Origin: Mesorhizobium sp. CA8
GTDB lineage: Bacteria; Pseudomonadota; Alphaproteobacteria; Rhizobiales; Rhizobiaceae
Direction: 5' to 3'
NCBI RefSeq assembly: GCF_020164955.1
Contig: NZ_JAIUHG010000017.1
Span: 62,001 to 126,000 of the forward strand
DNA: 64,000 bases
Shown here: one piece after another, positions 25,010 through 36,368 of the stretch
Numbering within the stretch: the stretch's first letter is position 1
Layout: the number at the start of each line of letters is the position of its first letter
Translations under genes and position numbers: made by a program
The notes under the pieces: generated by a model
The model's input: the letters and a program-made list of their open reading frames with translations, nothing else
Database searches by the model: none
Told to the model about the DNA's origin: nothing

Positions 25010-28000
25010 ATGCCGCCTGAAAACTACTCCTTCCTCGACGTCGCCGTGCTCGACGCGGTGCGCCAGCGCTTTGCCGCGGGCGACGCCTTGGCCATTTTTT
25101 CGGCCGACCTCGAACAGGTGATCTGGGCGAACGGTCCGGGGGCGTCGGTATTCGGTTATCCGGATATCGAAGCCATCATCGGCACGTCGGCGCAGCTGCC
25201 GCTGGTCGCCCGGCGGCAGATCATGGCGACCAGCGGTTTTCCGGATATCGGCAGCGACCGCGCCATTACGGTGAGGCTGGCCACAGGAATGGTGAGCCGC
25301 GCCGTCGGCTTCCTGGCCAGCGCCGTAACGATGCCGGACGGCGAGAAGGCAATCCTGCTCGCGGTACCGGCGGCGCAGACGAGCTCGCGGAGCGCCGGCG
25401 AGATCGCCGGCCGCGCCATCGGCGGTTTCACCGAGGCCGGGCATTTCATTGCCTTCGTCGACGCGCAAGGCGAGGTCGAAGCAGCCTCGGACGGCTTCGC
25501 GGCGCTCGGCATCGAGCCGCGGACGCTGGCGGCCCTGGTTGCGGACGTGGCAAGCAGCGGCGACCGCGTCGTCAAGCGCCTCGTGCCTGGCGCCGACACC
25601 GCCTACCCGGCCGGTTTTGCGCGGCTCACCGACACGCGCCATCTGCTGGTGGTGATTGACGAGGACCAGCTCGACGACTCGGATAGCGACCAAGCAGATC
25701 GATCGACCACCGACCAGGGCGATCAGACCAGCGATCTAAAGGCTGCGCCCGAGTCCCAGTCCGCCCCAGACAGCCCTGTGCCGGCCGCGGCGGCCGGTGA
25801 AAAGGCCGAACCGGCCCCAGACGCACGGCCGGACGCTGAAAGCCGTAGCTTGGCCGAGCAGCGGCCCATTCAGCCTGGCCGTCAGGCCGACGCCGCTGAC
25901 TACAGCCGGGAGCCCGCCGACGCAGGCGCCGGCCAGCACGACCATTGGTATTTCAATGCCGGCGAGGACGGCGCCGGGCATGCTCAACCGGCAGCGCCGG
26001 CGAAGGACGAACCGGAAGGCGCTGCCACGGCGGAAGGCCAAGGACAGGATGGCGCCGAAGCCGGCGGAGGCGGAACCGCCAAATCAGCCCGGCTGACCCC
26101 GCCCCGCGAAATCGACCGCTCCGCGCCGCCGCTGCGCTTCGTCTGGCGCACCGACGCCGAAGGCAGGTTCAGCGCGCTGTCGCCGGAATTCGCCGATGTC
26201 GTCGGCCAGCCTGCCGCCGATGTGATCGGCCGCCGCTTCAGGGATGTCGCCGCCACTTTCGGTCTCGACGCCTCGGGCGAGATCGCCGGCCTGCTCGACC
26301 GGCGCGATACCTGGTCCGGCCGCTCGGTGCTGTGGCCGGTGGCCGGAACCGGTCTGAAGATCCCCGTCGATCTGGCGGCGCTGCCCGTCTATGGCCGCAG
26401 CCGCGCCTTCGAAGGTTTTCGCGGTTTCGGCGTCGCGCGCAGCGCTGACGCCGTGGTCGATCCCGAAGCGCTTGGGATGGCTTTGGTGCCGAATGCCGGC
26501 CCGACTGAGGCCGCCTCCGGCGGGACCGAACCGCCAGCCGAGCAGCCGGCGGAGCGGACGCCGCCGGAACAGCCGAAGCCCGAAGATCCGTTCCAGGGCG
26601 AAGTGCCGGCGCTGAGCATCGTGCCGAAGCCGGAGCGGCGCTTCGCCGACAAGGTGATAAGGCTGGCCGAGCATCGCCATCCGGCCAACGACAAGCAGCC
26701 GGGAAGCGACACGCCGGCAAATCAGCGGAGCCTGTCGGTCCTCGAGCGCAGTGCCTTCCGCGAGATCGGTGAACGCTTGCGCAGGGACAGTTCCACGCCT
26801 GCCGAGCCGAATGCCCCGGAAGCCGACAAGCGGCCCGATACGGCAGCCGCCGGCGGGGACACGGCGGCCGTGAAGAAACCGGCCAACGAAGCGAGGGCCG
26901 ACGCAAACCAGCCGCTTGCCCCTGATGTGTCGGAGCGCGACGATTCCGCGCCGGAAGCAAGCCCGGCGTCCGCATCGCAAGCCGACGACGCGAAGGCCGA
27001 CGCGGAGACCGCGGAGGCGCAGACCGAGGCGGAAGACCAGGAAGACCTGGCGCGGCTCGACGGCATCGATGATGCCGCCGAGACGGGCGCCGCCGGCCAG
27101 ACCGGGACCTCGGCCGGTTCCGGGTCGCTGCTCGACTATGCCGATGAGGAGAAATCCGCCGAGAAAATTGGAGGCGCGCCGGTTTCCCAGCCCGAACAGG
27201 CAGAGGACGCCCGGCAGGCTGCCGTGGAGCCGCAGCAGCCGGCCGCCGCGCAGCTGGTCGCTACCGGGCAGTCCGCCCCTGAGGCTACGGCCGACGACAG
27301 CATGACCGCCGACGATTTCCGCGATGCGCAGGAGAATGAGGATTGGGCGGGCTCCGACCCGGATGCCGCCAAGGCCGCGGAAGAACAGCCGAAAGAGGTG
27401 CCGGCGCGGCCGCGCCTCGACGTGCCGCCGCTCAAAGTATCGGGTTTTGTGCCGTCCGCGTTTTCGACCGGAGAGGAAGCCAAGGCCCCCGATACATCCA
27501 TCCTCGCCAGGCTGCCGGTCCCGCTGCTCATCCATTCAGGCGACGTGCTGCATTATGCCAATGACGCCTTCCTCGAACTCACCGGCTACGACGCGCTGGA
27601 CGAGCTCGCGGATGCGGGGGGCCTGGGCGCGCTCTTTGCCGATCCCTATGCCGAGGACACCGCGACCGACGAAAGCGACCACTCGCTGAAGCTCAAGACC
27701 CGCCAGGGCATGGAATTCCCGATCGACGCGCTGCTGCGCTCGGTGCCGTGGCGCGGCGGCAAGGCGCTGATGCTGGTGGTGCGGCGCTCCGGCGAGGACG
27801 ACGCGACGCATTTCACCGCCGCCAATGACGAACCGGCGCTGCAGCCGGACGTGCCGGAACTGAAATCGCGCATCGCCGAGATGCGCACCATCATCGACAC
27901 CGCTACGGACGGCGTCGTGCTGATCGGCCGCGACGGCAACATCCGCTCGATCAGCCGGCCGGCGGAAGCGCTGTTCGGTTTCGACAGCGACGAGGTCGCG

Positions 28001-28978
28001 GGCAAGCCCTTCGCCTCGCTGTTTGCCATAGAAAGCCAGCGCGCGGCGCGCGACTATCTCGCCGGGCTTTCGGAGCCGGGCGTTGCGAGCGTCTTGAATG
28101 ACGGCCGCGAAGTCATCGGCCGCGAGGCGCAGGGGCGTTTCATCCCACTGTTCATGACCATCGGCCGGCTGCCCAACGACAGCGGCTTCTGCGCCGTGGT
28201 GCGCGACATCACGCAATGGAAGCGGGCCGAGGAAGACCTGACGCAGGCACGCGCGGTGGCCGAGCGCGCCTCCTCGCAGAAGACGGATTTCCTGGCCCGC
28301 ATCAGCCACGAGATCCGCACCCCGCTCAACGCCATCATCGGCTTTTCCGAGCTGATGGTGGACGAGAAATTCGGTCCGATCACCAACGACCGCTACCGCG
28401 ACTATCTGCGCGACATCAACCGCTCGGGCAATCATGTGCTCGATCTCGTCAACGACCTGCTCGACATCTCCAAGATCGAGGCCGGCCAGCAGGAGATGGA
28501 TTACGAAGCGGTGTCGCTCAACGATACGCTGGCGGAGACGGTGGCGATGATGCAGCCGCAGGCCAATCGCGAACGCGTCATCATCCGCTCCAGCTTTGCC
28601 TCGCGGCTGCCGGAAGTGGTGGCGGATCTGAGAAGCGTGCGCCAGATCGCCCTCAACATCCTGTCCAACGCCATCCGCTACACCCAGGCCGGTGGCCAGG
28701 TGATCGTCTCGACCGCTTACGAAGCCTCCGGCGATGTCGTCATGCGCGTGCGCGACACCGGCATCGGCATGACCCAGGCCGAGATCGAGCAGGCGCTGAA
28801 GCCATTCAAGCAGATCAATGCGTTGAAGCGCGGACGCGGCGACGGCACCGGCCTTGGCCTGCCCCTCACCAAGGCCATGGTGGAGGCGAACCGCGCCCGC
28901 TTCGCCATCACCTCGACGCCAGGCGAAGGAACCCTGGTCGAGGTCGGCTTCCCCTCGACGCGCGTGCTCGCCGAATAA
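25010..28978 (+). CDS. pdhS: PdhS-like cytoplasmic PAS sensor histidine kinase (cell-cycle family)
   Basis: Very large kinase, 1322 residues, without membrane segments. Residues 1-225 form an N-terminal sensory region (SFLDVAVLDAVRQRFAAGDALAIF). About 225-840 is mostly acidic, Ala/Pro/Glu-rich and probably disordered, interrupted by a PAS-like module around 365-470. Two more PAS modules follow (about 830-930 and 955-1075). The HisKA H-box is RISHEIRTPLNAIIGF with His at 1100, and the ATPase has N-box NILSNAIRYT, DTGIGM and GDGTGLGLPL. The kinase core closely resembles PdhS/PleC/DivJ enzymes acting on DivK. Brucella PdhS is about 1035 residues, so the disordered part is expanded. GGAGG lies 12 bases before the ATG, a wide spacing. 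A perfect CtrA box precedes it. Confidence 0.85.
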   Translation: MPPENYSFLDVAVLDAVRQRFAAGDALAIFSADLEQVIWANGPGASVFGYPDIEAIIGTSAQLPLVARRQIMATSGFPDIGSDRAITVRLATGMVSRAVGFLASAVTMPDGEKAILLAVPAAQTSSRSAGEIAGRAIGGFTEAGHFIAFVDAQGEVEAASDGFAALGIEPRTLAALVADVASSGDRVVKRLVPGADTAYPAGFARLTDTRHLLVVIDEDQLDDSDSDQADRSTTDQGDQTSDLKAAPESQSAPDSPVPAAAAGEKAEPAPDARPDAESRSLAEQRPIQPGRQADAADYSREPADAGAGQHDHWYFNAGEDGAGHAQPAAPAKDEPEGAATAEGQGQDGAEAGGGGTAKSARLTPPREIDRSAPPLRFVWRTDAEGRFSALSPEFADVVGQPAADVIGRRFRDVAATFGLDASGEIAGLLDRRDTWSGRSVLWPVAGTGLKIPVDLAALPVYGRSRAFEGFRGFGVARSADAVVDPEALGMALVPNAGPTEAASGGTEPPAEQPAERTPPEQPKPEDPFQGEVPALSIVPKPERRFADKVIRLAEHRHPANDKQPGSDTPANQRSLSVLERSAFREIGERLRRDSSTPAEPNAPEADKRPDTAAAGGDTAAVKKPANEARADANQPLAPDVSERDDSAPEASPASASQADDAKADAETAEAQTEAEDQEDLARLDGIDDAAETGAAGQTGTSAGSGSLLDYADEEKSAEKIGGAPVSQPEQAEDARQAAVEPQQPAAAQLVATGQSAPEATADDSMTADDFRDAQENEDWAGSDPDAAKAAEEQPKEVPARPRLDVPPLKVSGFVPSAFSTGEEAKAPDTSILARLPVPLLIHSGDVLHYANDAFLELTGYDALDELADAGGLGALFADPYAEDTATDESDHSLKLKTRQGMEFPIDALLRSVPWRGGKALMLVVRRSGEDDATHFTAANDEPALQPDVPELKSRIAEMRTIIDTATDGVVLIGRDGNIRSISRPAEALFGFDSDEVAGKPFASLFAIESQRAARDYLAGLSEPGVASVLNDGREVIGREAQGRFIPLFMTIGRLPNDSGFCAVVRDITQWKRAEEDLTQARAVAERASSQKTDFLARISHEIRTPLNAIIGFSELMVDEKFGPITNDRYRDYLRDINRSGNHVLDLVNDLLDISKIEAGQQEMDYEAVSLNDTLAETVAMMQPQANRERVIIRSSFASRLPEVVADLRSVRQIALNILSNAIRYTQAGGQVIVSTAYEASGDVVMRVRDTGIGMTQAEIEQALKPFKQINALKRGRGDGTGLGLPLTKAMVEANRARFAITSTPGEGTLVEVGFPSTRVLAE

Positions 28979-29000
28979 CTTCGCAGGAAGCGTTCGGCCA

Positions 29001-29028
29001 AAGAAAAAGGCGTCCTGGGGGACGCCTT
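29001..29028 (-). terminator. Rho-independent terminator (minus strand)
   Basis: Nine-base perfect stem GGACGCCTT-type with loop CCCA (29007-29028), followed on the minus strand by TTTTTCTTT. It lies about 200 bases past the acetoacetyl-CoA synthetase stop and also stands tail-to-tail with the PdhS gene end. Confidence 0.75.
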
Positions 29029-29102
29029 GAGAAATGGGATGCTGTCACAACGGGGGCTTGAGCTGAACCTCAGGGGATGAGGAACGGGATTTCTCCCTCA
29101 AG
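29001..29102 (-). ncRNA. Candidate structured small RNA or long 3' UTR ending at the terminator
   Basis: On the minus strand a compact fold precedes the terminator: an outer stem CTTGA/TCAAG (29057-29102) encloses two hairpins, GGGA/TCCC and CCTCA/TGAGG, followed by a single-stranded stretch with ATCCCATTT and then the terminator. This layout resembles rhizobial trans-acting sRNAs, but I cannot place it in a named family. A TTAA-N7-TTAC sequence lies just upstream (29129-29143). It may equally be the 3' UTR of the synthetase mRNA. Confidence 0.35.
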
Positions 29103-29225
29103 TTACCCGCGACTATCAGGGTCGTCCCTTAACAACTCCTTACCGGGCCGCGAAAAAATTTACGAATGTGTACCACCCGTGAAATCTAGGTAAATTCGCC
29201 GGGCAGATTTCGTTAACCACATCGG

Positions 29226-31184
<1,959 letters not shown>

Positions 31185-31195
31185 CATCGCTCCTC

Positions 31196-31262
31196 CCAAA
31201 GCGCGTCGCGTTCGAGCCAGTTAAGCTCATCGTCGCCTGTGCCATCGTCCCAGAAACGGCGC
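31196..31262. repeat. Degenerate RIME-like remnant
   Basis: Shares AAAGCGCGTCGCG (13 identical bases) and a GTCCCAGAA core with the element at 22923-23028, but the middle is diverged or deleted and the palindromes are broken. It lies in the gap between the divergent synthetase and AsmA genes. Confidence 0.4.
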
Positions 31263-31449
31263 GCGATTGCGGATCGGGATCGTGCAGCCCGCTTATGCCT
31301 ATTGCAGCGCAGCAGAGCAAGATTTTGTTCGAGCGCCCCATGGCTGTCACTGCGCAAATGCCATCGCAAGGCCATAAAGACTTGAAAAGCGTCGGCGCTC
31401 GGTTACACCCGTCGGGCGATTTGTCGGCAACGAAAGCATACGGGGCGAA

Positions 31450-33330
31450 ATGCGATCATCTCTGATCCGGCGCGGGGTGTGGGCGATCGGCGTTGCCGTG
31501 CTCGTCATCGCGCTCGCGGTCGCGGCGCTGCCGCTGATTGCCTCGACCCGCATCGTGCGCGACCGCATCGCCTGGGAGTTGAGTGCCTGGAGCGGCTTCA
31601 GGGTCACGATCGATGGCTCGCCGCGCATCGAGGTGTGGCCGAAATTCCGGGCGATCCTCAGCGACGTGACGCTATCGCAGTGGACCGAGACCGAAACGCC
31701 GCCCGTGGTCGAGGCCGACCGCGTGGAAGTCGATCTCTCCGCCATGGCGGCCTTGCAGGGCAACGTCGCCTTCTCGACCGCAAGGCTTGTGCGCCCGACG
31801 ATCAGGGTGCAGCGCACGGCGAGCGGCTTTTATCTGCCGCCGCTTCCGACCGGTGGGCGCATCACGCGCTCGATCGACACCGCGCGCGGTGTCGTCACCG
31901 CCAACCCGCAGAAGCCGGATCTCGGCAAATTGCCGTCTGATCCGTTCGGCACCGTCGAATTCCGCGATGGCCGCGTGGTGACTTCGGTTGACGGCAAGGA
32001 GGCCGAAATCCTGAGCAGCCTGAACGGCCAGGTCAATTGGGAAGCGATGAACAGCGATGCATCGCTGACCGCGACCGGGATCTGGCGCGGCGAAAGCGTG
32101 CAGCTCGATTGCTCCTCGGCGAAACCGCTGGTGCTTTTCGCCGGAGGGGCAGCTCCCGTCACGCTCTCCTTCAAGGCGGCGCCCGCGACATTCTCCTTCG
32201 ACGGAACGGCCTCGATGTCGGAAAACGCCTATCTGGACGGCCAGGCGAAGTTCGCCGCGCCGTCGCTGCGGCGCGTGCTGGAGTGGTCGCAGGCCGGCAT
32301 CGCGCCGGGTGCCGCGATCGGCGCCGTCTCGGTCAGCAGCAAGGTGAACGCCTCGTCGGGGCGCGCGAAATTCGAGAACACCACGGTCACGCTCAACAAC
32401 AATCCGGGCATGGGAGCGCTGGACTTCTCCTTTGCCGAGGGGCGCCCGGTGATTGCCGGCACGCTCGCCTTCGATACGCTGGATCTGAGATCGTTCCTGT
32501 CGGCTTTCACGCCTGTCGCGCCCGCGGGCCAGGACGGCCCCGGCGACATCGACACCAGCTTCGCCGACCGCATCAACCTCGACCTCAGGCTGTCGGCGGC
32601 CCATGCCACTGTAGGAACAGTCCAACTTGCCGACGTCGCTGCCACAGCGCAGGTCAAGAACGGCCTTGCCGTGTTCGACATATCCGACGCGTCGGCTTTC
32701 AACGGCACCATCCAGAGCAGCCTGCGCTTCGACCGCAAGCCGGAAGGCACGCAGGTCGAGATGCGGCTCCTGGCGTCGGATGTGGATACGGGAGCCTTCG
32801 CCATGGCAGCCGGAATGACGCGGCTGGTGCCGGCCGGCACGGGCACGGTATCGGTCATCCTCAAGGGGCCGGGCAAGGCCTGGAATTCCATCTTCGAGAA
32901 TGCCGACGGATCGTTCTCGGCGACGTTCGGGCCGGGCATGCTCAAAGGGCTCGACCTGCCGGCCTTCCTCAAGCGCAACCAGCAAGGCGGCTTCTTTGCG
33001 CTTGACGACGTCGCCAACGGTTCGCTGCCGATCGACGGGGCCGAGATCAAGGCGAGCATTTCGAAGGGCATGGCGCGCCTGGACAAGGCCGAGATCAATG
33101 CCCAGAAATACAAGATCTGGCTGTCCGGCATTGCCTCCTATGTCGGACGCGGGCTGGCGCTCTCGGGCGGAGTGGTGCCCAGCGTACAGCCGGCGCAGCA
33201 GACCCAACAGGCCAACGGCCAGGCGGCCAGTCCGCCTCCCCCTCCGCCGAACCAGTCGCTGTTCTTCGTCGGCGGCAACTGGAGCGCGCCGTTCATCTCG
33301 CCGATCGCGCCCGGCGTTTCAGGCCAGTAA
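31450..33330 (+). CDS. AsmA-family protein
   Basis: Envelope protein of 626 residues with an N-terminal membrane anchor (about 8-31, GVWAIGVAVLVIALAVAALPLIA) and a long beta-rich periplasmic body. AsmA hallmarks: FRVTIDGSPRIEVWPKFRAILSDVTLS in the N-terminal domain, and a C-terminal AsmA_2-type block with DGSFSATFGPGMLKGLDL and IKASISKGMARLDKAEI. A Pro/Gln-rich tail (about 585-610) ends it. Family members are implicated in phospholipid transport between membranes and outer-membrane homeostasis. It diverges from the synthetase gene, with no sign of an operon. A G/C-rich hairpin without a U-tract follows the stop. Confidence 0.85.
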   Translation: MRSSLIRRGVWAIGVAVLVIALAVAALPLIASTRIVRDRIAWELSAWSGFRVTIDGSPRIEVWPKFRAILSDVTLSQWTETETPPVVEADRVEVDLSAMAALQGNVAFSTARLVRPTIRVQRTASGFYLPPLPTGGRITRSIDTARGVVTANPQKPDLGKLPSDPFGTVEFRDGRVVTSVDGKEAEILSSLNGQVNWEAMNSDASLTATGIWRGESVQLDCSSAKPLVLFAGGAAPVTLSFKAAPATFSFDGTASMSENAYLDGQAKFAAPSLRRVLEWSQAGIAPGAAIGAVSVSSKVNASSGRAKFENTTVTLNNNPGMGALDFSFAEGRPVIAGTLAFDTLDLRSFLSAFTPVAPAGQDGPGDIDTSFADRINLDLRLSAAHATVGTVQLADVAATAQVKNGLAVFDISDASAFNGTIQSSLRFDRKPEGTQVEMRLLASDVDTGAFAMAAGMTRLVPAGTGTVSVILKGPGKAWNSIFENADGSFSATFGPGMLKGLDLPAFLKRNQQGGFFALDDVANGSLPIDGAEIKASISKGMARLDKAEINAQKYKIWLSGIASYVGRGLALSGGVVPSVQPAQQTQQANGQAASPPPPPPNQSLFFVGGNWSAPFISPIAPGVSGQ

Positions 33331-33356
33331 ATGGGGGGGCGCCCGCCCCCCGTCGC

Positions 33357-34175
33357 TCAACCGCGCTGCGCGGCCTGTTCGTCGAGCTGCCGTTGGATCT
33401 CGCGGCGCTTGTTAGCTATCGATGCGATGATGACGCCGATCGCCACCACCGCGATCAGGATGGTGCAGGCGGCGTTGATTTCCGGGGTCACGCCGAGACG
33501 CACCTGGCTGTAGATCTTCATCGGCAGGGTGGTGGCGCCGGGACCCGAGGTGAAGCTCGCGATCACCAGATCGTCCAGCGAGAGCGTGAAAGCCAGCATC
33601 CAGCCGGAGATGATCGCCGGCAGGATCACCGGCAAGGTGATCTGGAAGAAGGTCTTCACCGGCGGCGCGCCGAGGTCCATCGCCGCCTCTTCCAGCGAGC
33701 GGTCGAACGTCACCAGTCGCGACTGCACGACGACGGCGACGAAGCACATGGTGAAGGTGATATGGGCGAGCGTCACTGTGACGAAGCCGCGGTCGAGCCC
33801 GACCGCGACGAAGAGCAAGAGCAGCGAGAGGCCGGTGATGACTTCCGGCATGACCAGCGGCGCGAAGACCATGCCCGAGAAGAGCACCCGCCCCTTAAAG
33901 CGCGTGTAGCGCGTCAGCGTGATGGCGGCGAGCGTGCCGAGCACGGTTGCGACCGTTGCCGAGATGACGCCGACGCGCGCGGTCACCCAGGTCGCGTCCA
34001 TCAGGCCCTGGTTGTGGAACAGCGACACGTACCATTTGGTCGAGAAGCCGCCCCACACGGTGACGAGCTTGGATTCGTTGAAGGAAAAGACGATCAGAAG
34101 CACGATCGGCAGATAGAGGAAGGCAAAGCCCAGCACGATCGAGGTGATGTTGAAGCGGCTCCAGGTCGAGTTCAT
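33357..34175 (-). CDS. potI: Putrescine/spermidine ABC transporter permease (PotI/PotC type)
   Basis: Inner-membrane permease, 272 residues, about six hydrophobic segments. The EAA loop EEAAMDLGAPPVKTFFQITLPVILP contacts the ATPase, and FSFNESKLVTVWGGFSTKWY near the N-terminus is characteristic of polyamine permeases. Its ATG overlaps the PotH stop in an ATGA junction. Last gene of the pot operon; a G/C-rich hairpin lies between its end and the AsmA gene. Confidence 0.92.
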   Translation of the reverse strand: MNSTWSRFNITSIVLGFAFLYLPIVLLIVFSFNESKLVTVWGGFSTKWYVSLFHNQGLMDATWVTARVGVISATVATVLGTLAAITLTRYTRFKGRVLFSGMVFAPLVMPEVITGLSLLLLFVAVGLDRGFVTVTLAHITFTMCFVAVVVQSRLVTFDRSLEEAAMDLGAPPVKTFFQITLPVILPAIISGWMLAFTLSLDDLVIASFTSGPGATTLPMKIYSQVRLGVTPEINAACTILIAVVAIGVIIASIANKRREIQRQLDEQAAQRG

Positions 34176-35137
34176 CTGCCCTGCTCCTGTGCCTTCGCCT
34201 GCGCCTGCTGGAAGAACATGATCGGAATGGTCAGCACCAGAAGCAGGATGACGGCCACCGCCGACGACACCGGCCAGTCGCGGTTCGAGAAGAACTCGTT
34301 CCAGAGCGTCTTGCCGATCATCAGCGTCTGCGAGCCGCCGAGAAGGTCGGGGATGACGAACTCGCCGACGGCCGGGATGAACACCAGCAGGCAGCCGGCG
34401 ACGACACCGGGCAGCGACAGCGGGAAGGTGATCTTCCAGAAGGCGCCGGTTGGCGGGCAGCCGAGGTCCTGCGCAGCCTCGATCAGCGAGTAGTCCATCT
34501 TCTCCAGCGAGGAATAGAGCGGCAGCACCATGAAGGGCAGGTAGGAATAGACGATGCCGATGAAGATCGCGGTGTAGGTGTTGAGAATGACCAGCGGCTG
34601 GCTGATCAGGCCGGTGGCGAGCAGAACCTGGTTGAGCAGCCCTTCGGGCTTCAGGATGCCGATCCAGGCATAGACGCGGATCAGGAAGGAGGTCCAGAAA
34701 GGCAGGATCACCAGCATCAGCAAGGTCGGGCGGATCGTGGCCGGCGCTCGGGCCATGCCATAGGCGATCGGATAGCCGACGATCAGCGTGAGTACCGTCG
34801 AGATTCCCGCGATGATCAGGCTCGTCACATAGGCGTTGAAGTAGAGCGCATCCTGGGTGAGCCAGGTGTAGTTGTCGAAGTTGAGCTCGCGGAAGCCGAC
34901 GAAGAACCCGGCGACGCCGTCCTTGAAGTCGAGCACGGGCGTGTAGGGCGGCATCGAAATCGCGGTCTGCGACAGCGAAATCTTGAAGACGATGATGAAG
35001 GGAACGAGAAAGAAGAACAGCAGCCAGAGATAGGGAATGATGATGACGAGGCGGTTGACGAAGCCCTTCGCCAATGTCGTCGGCGGGGCTGCGGCGGTTT
35101 CGGTCGACGAGGATGCGGTGGCGGCGATGTTGGTCAT
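34172..35137 (-). CDS. potH: Putrescine/spermidine ABC transporter permease (PotH/PotB type)
   Basis: Permease of 321 residues with an N-terminal Ala/Thr-rich cytoplasmic tail and about six membrane segments. The EAA motif region is EAAQDLGCPPTGAFWKITFPLSLPG. The insertion between the first two segments (SQTAISMPPYTPVLDF) and the FWTSFLIRVYAWIGIL stretch are typical of PotH. It pairs with PotI as a heterodimer and starts nine bases after the ATPase gene. Alternative starts are not needed; homology runs from near the first residues. Confidence 0.92.
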   Translation of the reverse strand: MTNIAATASSSTETAAAPPTTLAKGFVNRLVIIIPYLWLLFFFLVPFIIVFKISLSQTAISMPPYTPVLDFKDGVAGFFVGFRELNFDNYTWLTQDALYFNAYVTSLIIAGISTVLTLIVGYPIAYGMARAPATIRPTLLMLVILPFWTSFLIRVYAWIGILKPEGLLNQVLLATGLISQPLVILNTYTAIFIGIVYSYLPFMVLPLYSSLEKMDYSLIEAAQDLGCPPTGAFWKITFPLSLPGVVAGCLLVFIPAVGEFVIPDLLGGSQTLMIGKTLWNEFFSNRDWPVSSAVAVILLLVLTIPIMFFQQAQAKAQEQGR

Positions 35138-35146
35138 GACCCGCTT

Positions 35147-36286
35147 TTACCTCGTCAAAACGACGCCGGCGTCCGGCCGGAAGGAGACCCAGGCGCGGTC
35201 GTTCCAGGTGAGCGGATCCTCGGTGATCCGCGAGGCGTTCAATGCGCTCGCCCGCACCATCTGCCCGTCGTCGAGCTTGATATGATAGACGGTCATGTCG
35301 CCGAGATAGGCGACGTCATAGACCTCGCCTTCGAGCGCGTTGACGGCATCGGTTGGCTTTTTCGAGGAAACCCTGATCTTCTCCGGCCGGATCGCGAAGA
35401 TGATGTCGGAACCGGCAGCGGCGGCGCCGCCATTGTCGACGACGATCTGCGCTCCGGTCGCACCGGTGATGCGGGTCGTGCTTGCCGTGCGCTCGGCAAT
35501 CTTGCCTTCAAACATGTTCACATTGCCGACGAAATGCGCCACGAAGCGCGAGGTCGGCGCCTCGTAAATCTCGGCAGGCGTCGCGACCTGCATCACCTCG
35601 CCCTTGTCCATGATGGCGATGCGGTCGGCCATGGTCATGGCCTCCTCCTGGTCGTGGGTGACGACGACGAAGGTGAGGCCGAGTTCCTGCTGCAGGTCCA
35701 TCAGTTCGAACTGGGTTTCCTCGCGCAGCTTCTTGTCCAAAGCGCCGAGCGGTTCGTCGAGCAGCAGAACCTTGGGCCGCTTGGCGACCGAGCGGGCAAG
35801 CGCCACGCGCTGGCGCTGGCCGCCCGAGAGCTGGTGCGGCTTGCGCTTGGCGAACTGCTCGAGCTTGACGAGCTTCAGCATCTCGGCAACGCGTTTTTCG
35901 ATATCCGGTCCGGGCATGCCTTCCTGCTTCAGGCCGAAGGCGATGTTCTTCTCCACCGTCATATGCGGGAACAGCGCGTAGGACTGGAACATCATGTTGA
36001 CCGGCCGCTTGTAGGGCGGAATGCCGCGCAGGTCCTGCCCGTCGAGCAGGATGCGCCCCGCGGACGGCTCCTCGAAGCCGGCGAGCATCCTGAGCAGGGT
36101 CGACTTTCCGCAGCCCGAAGCGCCGAGCAGGGCGAAGAATTCACGCTCGAAGATGGTCAGCGACAGATTGTTGACGGCGATGAAATCACCGAACTTCTTG
36201 GTGACCTTGTCGAACTGGATATATGGCTTGGCATTCGGATCGTTCCATGGCGCGAAATCCCTGCGGATGCTGCCAAGCGATTTCAT
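35147..36286 (-). CDS. potG: Putrescine ABC transporter ATPase (PotG/PotA type)
   Basis: Cytoplasmic ATPase of 379 residues. Walker A is GASGCGKST, the signature is LSGGQRQRVALARS, Walker B LLLDEPLGALDKK, and the switch is VVTHDQEEAMT; a TOBE domain occupies the C-terminal 90 residues. The chosen ATG 36286 follows GGAGTGGGG; a GTG at 36295 would add three residues. A hairpin at 36331-36356 between potF and this gene probably lowers expression of the permease/ATPase genes relative to the binding protein. Confidence 0.92.
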   Translation of the reverse strand: MKSLGSIRRDFAPWNDPNAKPYIQFDKVTKKFGDFIAVNNLSLTIFEREFFALLGASGCGKSTLLRMLAGFEEPSAGRILLDGQDLRGIPPYKRPVNMMFQSYALFPHMTVEKNIAFGLKQEGMPGPDIEKRVAEMLKLVKLEQFAKRKPHQLSGGQRQRVALARSVAKRPKVLLLDEPLGALDKKLREETQFELMDLQQELGLTFVVVTHDQEEAMTMADRIAIMDKGEVMQVATPAEIYEAPTSRFVAHFVGNVNMFEGKIAERTASTTRITGATGAQIVVDNGGAAAAGSDIIFAIRPEKIRVSSKKPTDAVNALEGEVYDVAYLGDMTVYHIKLDDGQMVRASALNASRITEDPLTWNDRAWVSFRPDAGVVLTR

Positions 36287-36330
36287 GATCCCCACTCCGT
36301 TACTTTCTTAGAAAATCCCCAAAAGAAAGC

Positions 36331-36356
36331 GACCCCGGCAGTTGGCTGCCGGGGTC
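36331..36356 (-). terminator. Intercistronic terminator/attenuator between potF and potG
   Basis: Ten-base perfect stem GACCCCGGCA-type with six-base loop, followed on the minus strand by GCTTTCTTTTGG. The imperfect U-tract suggests partial termination, which would yield excess binding protein. Confidence 0.7.
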
Positions 36357-36368
36357 GTGTCACAATGC

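Noticed and set aside
26084..27535. Long minus-strand open frame of 483 codons inside the PdhS-like gene
   Set aside because: Produced by the extreme codon bias of the Ala/Pro/Glu-rich region; Arg/Gly-rich translation without motifs.
33331..33352. G/C-rich hairpin after the AsmA gene as terminator
   Set aside because: No U-tract on either strand; it may be only a G-run palindrome.
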